Source: Planctomycetota bacterium
GTDB taxonomy: Bacteria; Planctomycetota; JAPUJT01
DNA length: 35,723 bases
NCBI GenBank assembly: GCA_027296055.1
Contig: JAPUJT010000041.1
Coordinates: 1 to 35,723, forward strand
Direction: 5' to 3'
The position numbers were made by a program, and so were the translations under genes. Below, in pieces: positions 32,155 through 35,723 of this stretch; within the stretch, counting starts at the first letter, position 1, and each line of letters starts with the position of its first letter. The notes beneath the pieces are model-generated. The model searched no databases and had not been told where the DNA came from. It saw only the letters and a list, made by a program, of their open reading frames with translations.

Positions 32155-33609
32155 CTACCTAGGGGAGGCCCCTGCGGATCGTCGACCGGCGCTTCTCGAG
32201 GGTCGCAACTTCACCAGGAAGTCTCTTCGCAAGTAAAGACACTCCCCGTCGACGTCCTCACAGACGTAGTAGAGAACATAACCGGAGATCATGAGAGGTT
32301 CGTCGTCCATGGCGACGCCATCGTAGTGGGCCTCGAATTCCACGCGGCGGGTCTCGGTGGATGTCTCCTCGGCGGCCTTCGGGATCGTGAAAGACCTGTC
32401 ATCGAGCCGGACGCCCTCGGGCGGATCCAGCCAGATCACTGTGTCTCCCGCCTCGTTGTTCCAGTGGCCTTTCTTCTCTTCATTGGGACGGAGACTCAGG
32501 TAGGCTCGCGCCGCGACATGCTCATTGTCGGTGGACGGGGCCACAGTGATTTCCAGGTTGATCAAGGGCGATGAGTCGCGCCTGATGCGTCCCTCCGGAT
32601 CCGGACCCGATTTCTCCGCGCCGTCTGGACCCAGTGTCTTACCCGGTCCGGCCAGTTCCGCTCCGCTCGGCTCGACACAGAGAGGGGACGGCTCATCCCC
32701 ACGGCGCGTGATCTCTTCCCTTGCCTTCTTGACCCAGGTGTAGAACGGATAGGGCTTGTCCGGTCGAGGTCCGTACTGCTGTATCCGCCGTCGCCAGATG
32801 TACTGGTCAGGGTCGCCGTCGAGCGCGGCTAACCATGCGTCGATGCTAGCCTGGAAGTCGCCGGGCTGTCGATGACTGGATTCTGACCTGCGACGCAGCG
32901 CCACGCCCAGCCGAAACCGCGCTTCCGGTGGGCCGCCGCCGTCCGCCGCGCGGCGGTAGGCTTCCACACATCGCATCAGATCGGCTTCGGCACCCCGCAG
33001 GAAGAGCCAATCACCGTAGGCCGTCCAGTCCGCCGCCGATCGGGTCTCGGCCTTGCTCGATTCGATCGTTTCGATCTTCCCGTCCAGGTCGGGGGCCACG
33101 GGAGGAGGGGCCGGCTCCTGCGGCGCGGGATAGCTCGTCGAGAGAAACTCCGCCAGGTCCCCGGGTCTCGCCCTCCTGTTGCGGATGATGCCGTGCTCAT
33201 CGATGAGAAAGGTCATCGGCACGCTGGAGAACCCCAGCAGATTGAGCGAATCGACGAGAACCGGCCAATCCATCTGGTGCCATTGCATGAAGAGGCGGCA
33301 GCGATCGGGGTGTTGCTCCTGGATCAACCCGGCGACCTGGACCTTACCCTCTTCCACCAGGCTCTGGGTCCTCGCGTGCCACCCGGGCACGTGCCGCCGG
33401 CAACCGGCTCACCAGGAGGCGAACACGTGGAGGATGAGCTTCTTTCCACGAAACGAGGAGACGCTCCGCATCTTGCCGCCTCCCAGGCTCGGTAGGAAGA
33501 TCGCCGGAAAATACTGACCGACACGAAGATCCATGTCTTCCGCCTTCGACGACCCCGAAAGAATGATCGAGAGGAAGAAGACGACGGAGGTCAGAGCTGT
33601 CCGGATCAT
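32155..33609 (-). CDS. Exported thioredoxin-fold selenoprotein (UxxC) with DsbD-alpha-like C-terminal domain
   Basis: A 484-aa frame from ATG 33609 (GGAGGGGGAG just upstream) to TAG 32155, crossing one in-frame TGA at 33411-33409, codon 67. A signal peptide is followed by a thioredoxin fold. KLILHVFASW-U-AGCRRH places the UGA exactly at the first cysteine of WCxxC, with the second Cys (70) retained, and SVPMTFLIDEHG supplies the cis-proline. Residues about 170-290 are helical and TPR-like. The C-terminal 130 residues (YVLYYVCEDVDGECLYLRRDFLV, with a Cys pair) resemble DsbD-alpha or similar disulfide-exchange domains. It probably acts in thiol-disulfide or peroxide chemistry outside the cytoplasm. 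It is last in a tight operon after ridA (13 nt) and the aminotransferase. A possible SECIS follows the UGA. Confidence 0.85.
33383..33400 (-). promoter_or_regulatory. Candidate bacterial SECIS of the thioredoxin-fold gene
   Basis: On the minus strand, 14-23 nt after the UGA, GGC and GCC (33395-33393 with 33388-33386) pair around the loop ACGU. This puts GU at nt 19-20, as in known bacterial elements. CC at 33400-33399 and GG at 33384-33383 can extend the stem across an internal loop. Hand-folded only. Confidence 0.45.
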
Positions 33610-33622
33610 GTCTCCCCCTCCA

Positions 33623-34087
33623 CTATTCGCTCCTCGCCGCCGTCACCATGATCTCGACCAGAGCGTCTCTCGGCAATCGAGCGACCTGCACGGCGGCCCG
33701 GGCGGGGGGATCCTCCTCGAAGTAGGAGGCATAGATTTCGTTCATGGCTGCGTAGTCGCCGAGGTCGGAGAGAAACACCTGGCTCTGGACGACGTTATTC
33801 AAGGAAAAGCCTGCCGCGGCCAAGACCTCGCGGATATTCCGCAAGACCTGGTGCGTCTGCTCCTCGATGCCCCCCCTGACCATCTTACCCGTGCTCGGGT
33901 CCAGGGCGATCTGGCCGGATAGATAGATCGTTGCGCCGATTCGAACCGCCTGGGCGTAGGGGCCGATAGCGGCGGGGGCGTTGTCGGTAGAGACCTGCTC
34001 ACGCTCGATCGGCGTGGCGGCGCATCCCGAGACGGACAGGATCGCGCCAAGAACCGTCGCAATTCCCTTCATGATCTTCGCCGTCAT
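33623..34087 (-). CDS. ridA: RidA/YjgF-family lipoprotein
   Basis: A 154-aa protein with an N-terminal lipoprotein signal (IATVLGAILSVSGC) before a complete RidA domain (APAAIGPYAQAV, GQIALDPSTG, PARAAVQVARLPRDALVEIMV). The conserved arginine of the active site is kept in PARAA. The glutamate expected in the usual VEIEAIA motif is replaced (VEIMVTA), so deaminase activity may be altered. RidA proteins normally hydrolyse enamine/imine intermediates released by PLP enzymes in the cytoplasm. Here the protein is exported and its ATG overlaps the stop of a Tat-exported PLP enzyme, suggesting paired action outside the cytoplasm. A start at the second Met (34072) is possible. Confidence 0.87.
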   Translation of the reverse strand: MTAKIMKGIATVLGAILSVSGCAATPIEREQVSTDNAPAAIGPYAQAVRIGATIYLSGQIALDPSTGKMVRGGIEEQTHQVLRNIREVLAAAGFSLNNVVQSQVFLSDLGDYAAMNEIYASYFEEDPPARAAVQVARLPRDALVEIMVTAARSE

Positions 34088-35370
34088 TTCTTGATGACGG
34101 CCTCCATCGCCTCCGTGAACCGATCGATCTCCTCGAGCGTCGTATAGACGTTTGGGGTGACACGGATGCCCTCGAACTCGTCGTGCTTGATCGGTGTGAC
34201 GATGATCCTGTGGTTCTTCCAGAGAGCCTGGGTGAGCTCCCCCGGATCGACTCCGTCGATCTGGACGTTCGCCAGCCCACAGGCGAATCCCGGCTTCAGG
34301 CTGGTGTGGAGCCGAACGCGATCGTGCCGGAGAAGCTGTTTGGCCCAGCGGTCTCTCAGAAAGACGAGGCGGGCTTCCTTTCGCGCCGCCCCGATACCCT
34401 GGTGGAAGGTCAGCGCCTCGGCGATCGCCAGGTAGTTCGCCGCCGGGTGGGTGCCGATCTCCTCGTACTTTCTGATATCCTCGTCCATCGTTTCCGAAGC
34501 CGCCATCATCGGCCAGAGGGCCTTTATCTTGTCCTTCTTCACGTAAAGCATTCCGGTGCCGTGAGGGGCGAACAGCCACTTGTGGAGGCTCGTGGCGAAA
34601 TAGTCGCACTCGAGATCCTCTTGCGTGAATTCAAAATGTGCGAAGGAGTGGGCGCCATCCACAATCACAGGGATGCCCTTCTTCCGCGCCATTCGCACCA
34701 CTCCCCGGACGGGCAGGATCTGACCGGTCAGGTTGATAGTGTGACACATCAGGATGACCCTGGTCTTCGGGGTGATGTTCTGCTCGAAGAGGTCGACGAC
34801 CTCGGAGGGGTTCTCGGCGGGGACCGGGATCGAGAACTGCTTCAGCACGATGCCCTCGCGACGCCCCCGCTGCTGAAACGTCGTGATCATGCGACCGTAG
34901 TCCTGGTTGGTCGTCAGGACCTCATCCCCGGGCTTCAGGTCGAATCCGAGCTGGCAGATCTGGAGCCCCTCCGAGGCGTTGCGGACCAGAGCGATCTCTT
35001 CCGCGTCGCAATGGAACGCCCGGGCCAGTCGCTGGCGAACAGTCTCCCGTTGCGGCTCCAGGATTCGCCACATAGTGTAGGCAGGAGCCTCATTGGAGTA
35101 GGCCAGATGGCGGCCCATCGCCTCCTGGACGATCGCCGGTGAGGGGCTCACGCCGCCATTGTTCAAGTTCACGAGGCTGCGATCGACCGTGAAGGCCTGC
35201 TGCACCTCGAACCAGAACGATTCATCTTCCGCCACTTCCAGAGGTGTCCCTGGATAGTCAGCCAGGGCCTCGAGCGCCCTACGGATCCCCAGAGGATCCA
35301 GCAGAGCGATCGCCGTGGCCGCGGCGGCCGGCTTTCCGATCGCCCCGAGGAACTGCCGACGTGTGTACAT
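34084..35370 (-). CDS. Tat-exported class V aminotransferase family protein
   Basis: A 428-aa PLP enzyme of fold type I, class V (isopenicillin-N-epimerase/cysteine-desulfurase-like). The N-terminus TRRQFLGAIGKPAAAATAIALL is a twin-arginine signal with the RRxFLxxxG pattern, so it is exported folded with cofactor. PLP features are VDGAHSFAHF (Asp for the pyridine N) and SLHKWLFAPHGTG (Schiff-base Lys). GGGGAGGGG lies just upstream of ATG 35370. Its stop overlaps the start of ridA by four bases. The substrate is unknown; desulfurase, epimerase and aminotransferase activities are all possible. Cofactor-loaded export of this family with a RidA partner is unusual. Confidence 0.9.
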   Translation of the reverse strand: MYTRRQFLGAIGKPAAAATAIALLDPLGIRRALEALADYPGTPLEVAEDESFWFEVQQAFTVDRSLVNLNNGGVSPSPAIVQEAMGRHLAYSNEAPAYTMWRILEPQRETVRQRLARAFHCDAEEIALVRNASEGLQICQLGFDLKPGDEVLTTNQDYGRMITTFQQRGRREGIVLKQFSIPVPAENPSEVVDLFEQNITPKTRVILMCHTINLTGQILPVRGVVRMARKKGIPVIVDGAHSFAHFEFTQEDLECDYFATSLHKWLFAPHGTGMLYVKKDKIKALWPMMAASETMDEDIRKYEEIGTHPAANYLAIAEALTFHQGIGAARKEARLVFLRDRWAKQLLRHDRVRLHTSLKPGFACGLANVQIDGVDPGELTQALWKNHRIIVTPIKHDEFEGIRVTPNVYTTLEEIDRFTEAMEAVIKK

Positions 35371-35422
35371 AGGCCCCTCCCCTGATTATTGAGGTCGAAT
35401 GAGCGCGCGACGGGCTGAGATT

Positions 35423-35722
35423 CTAATCAGATACAGAAACGAGGTCACGTATGGGCGCCTCGAGGCCCTCATCGATCATCTTGGCGGGGAGCTCCGGCTT
35501 TCGGGTGAGGACTCTCTTGCGGAAAGGGCTCCAGAGGAGCTTGAAGATGTCGGAGAACTTCATGTAACGGCTGAATCTCCGGAGGAGCTTGAAGGTCTGG
35601 ATGGGTCGACGGAAGGCCCGATGGGCGAACAGGAGGAGATATCCCTTCTGTCGGGCTCGATTGATCACCTCACCCGGGAGAACGGTCGGATCGACGTCGG
35701 AACACTTGAACCACTTGTACCA
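35423..35722 (-). CDS. C-terminal fragment, probably of a radical SAM protein; 5' end off the window
   Basis: The frame is open to the right edge and ends at TGA 35423, giving 100 residues beginning WYKWFKCSDVDPTVLPGEVI and continuing with NRARQKGYLLLFAHRAFRRP. A basic, aromatic helical tail of this type (RxFRRPxxTFKLLRRFSRY) is what I expect at the end of B12-binding radical SAM proteins, but no catalytic motif is inside the window. The GTG at 35668 in this frame is unlikely to be the real start. It is the same strand as the aminotransferase, 52 nt upstream of it. Confidence 0.5.
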   Translation of the reverse strand, partial: WYKWFKCSDVDPTVLPGEVINRARQKGYLLLFAHRAFRRPIQTFKLLRRFSRYMKFSDIFKLLWSPFRKRVLTRKPELPAKMIDEGLEAPIRDLVSVSD

Positions 35723-35723
35723 A

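Overview
The window reads as a chromosomal segment of a GC-rich, Gram-negative-type bacterium, probably from an uncultured lineage. Supporting signs are many lipoproteins with lipoboxes, Tat and Sec signals, an ASPIC/UnbV-FG-GAP lipoprotein, RCC1-repeat lipoproteins, a secreted TPR protein with a C-terminal CxxCH, ferredoxin-linked KorAB, and two genes that make sense only if UGA is read as selenocysteine. I cannot name the phylum from sequence alone; Planctomycetota, Acidobacteriota, Myxococcota-like and similar groups would all fit. No ribosomal or other phylogenetic marker is present except one tRNA.

Layout. (1) 1-7.2 kb is core metabolism: a TrkA-C-domain membrane protein (cut by the left edge), fumC, a KDPG aldolase, a translationally coupled hemE-hemH-hemY heme operon, and fdhD. 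Two copies of a 15-bp-arm hairpin element lie between hemY and fdhD. (2) 7.4-12.4 kb holds an exported ASPIC/UnbV lipoprotein, rpiA, a ferredoxin-NADP reductase and an exported alpha/beta hydrolase. (3) 12.4-15.0 kb holds korAB (2-oxoglutarate:ferredoxin oxidoreductase) on the minus strand, divergent from arsM and a radical SAM gene. A NadM-like nucleotidyltransferase and a TIGR01777 epimerase follow. (4) 18.96-24.17 kb is an accessory region anchored on tRNA-Ala(CGC). The 47-bp 3' part of the tRNA (anticodon loop to CCA) recurs three more times, dividing the region into three tandem cassettes with no recombinase gene. The first two share conserved ends and carry RCC1-propeller lipoprotein genes. 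One of these is intact with seven blades, one is split by a 10-base homopolymer, and one is a single-blade remnant. The third cassette carries a cupin gene. A GIY-YIG ORF with a 16-bp inverted repeat sits just outside the last copy. (5) 24.7-35.7 kb is dominated by exported proteins: a TPR/CxxCH protein, a cupin lipoprotein, a polytopic spermidine-synthase-like protein, a beta-rich protein of unknown function, a protein with a fourfold internal repeat, a Tat-exported class V aminotransferase and a RidA-like lipoprotein.

The most notable content is two probable selenoproteins. The first, at 27200-27856, is an iodothyronine-deiodinase-like protein with the active-site context GSYT-UGA-PPF and the downstream motif YISEAHSVDGW. 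The second, at 32155-33609 (minus), is an exported thioredoxin-fold protein whose WCxxC motif reads W-UGA-A-G-C, fused to a DsbD-alpha-like C-terminal domain. Both have a possible bacterial SECIS hairpin with GU in the apical loop about 18-20 nt after the UGA. The second gene ends an apparent operon, aminotransferase - ridA - thioredoxin, suggesting a cell-envelope PLP/imine/redox module. The selenocysteine machinery itself (selA, selB, selC, selD) is not in the window.
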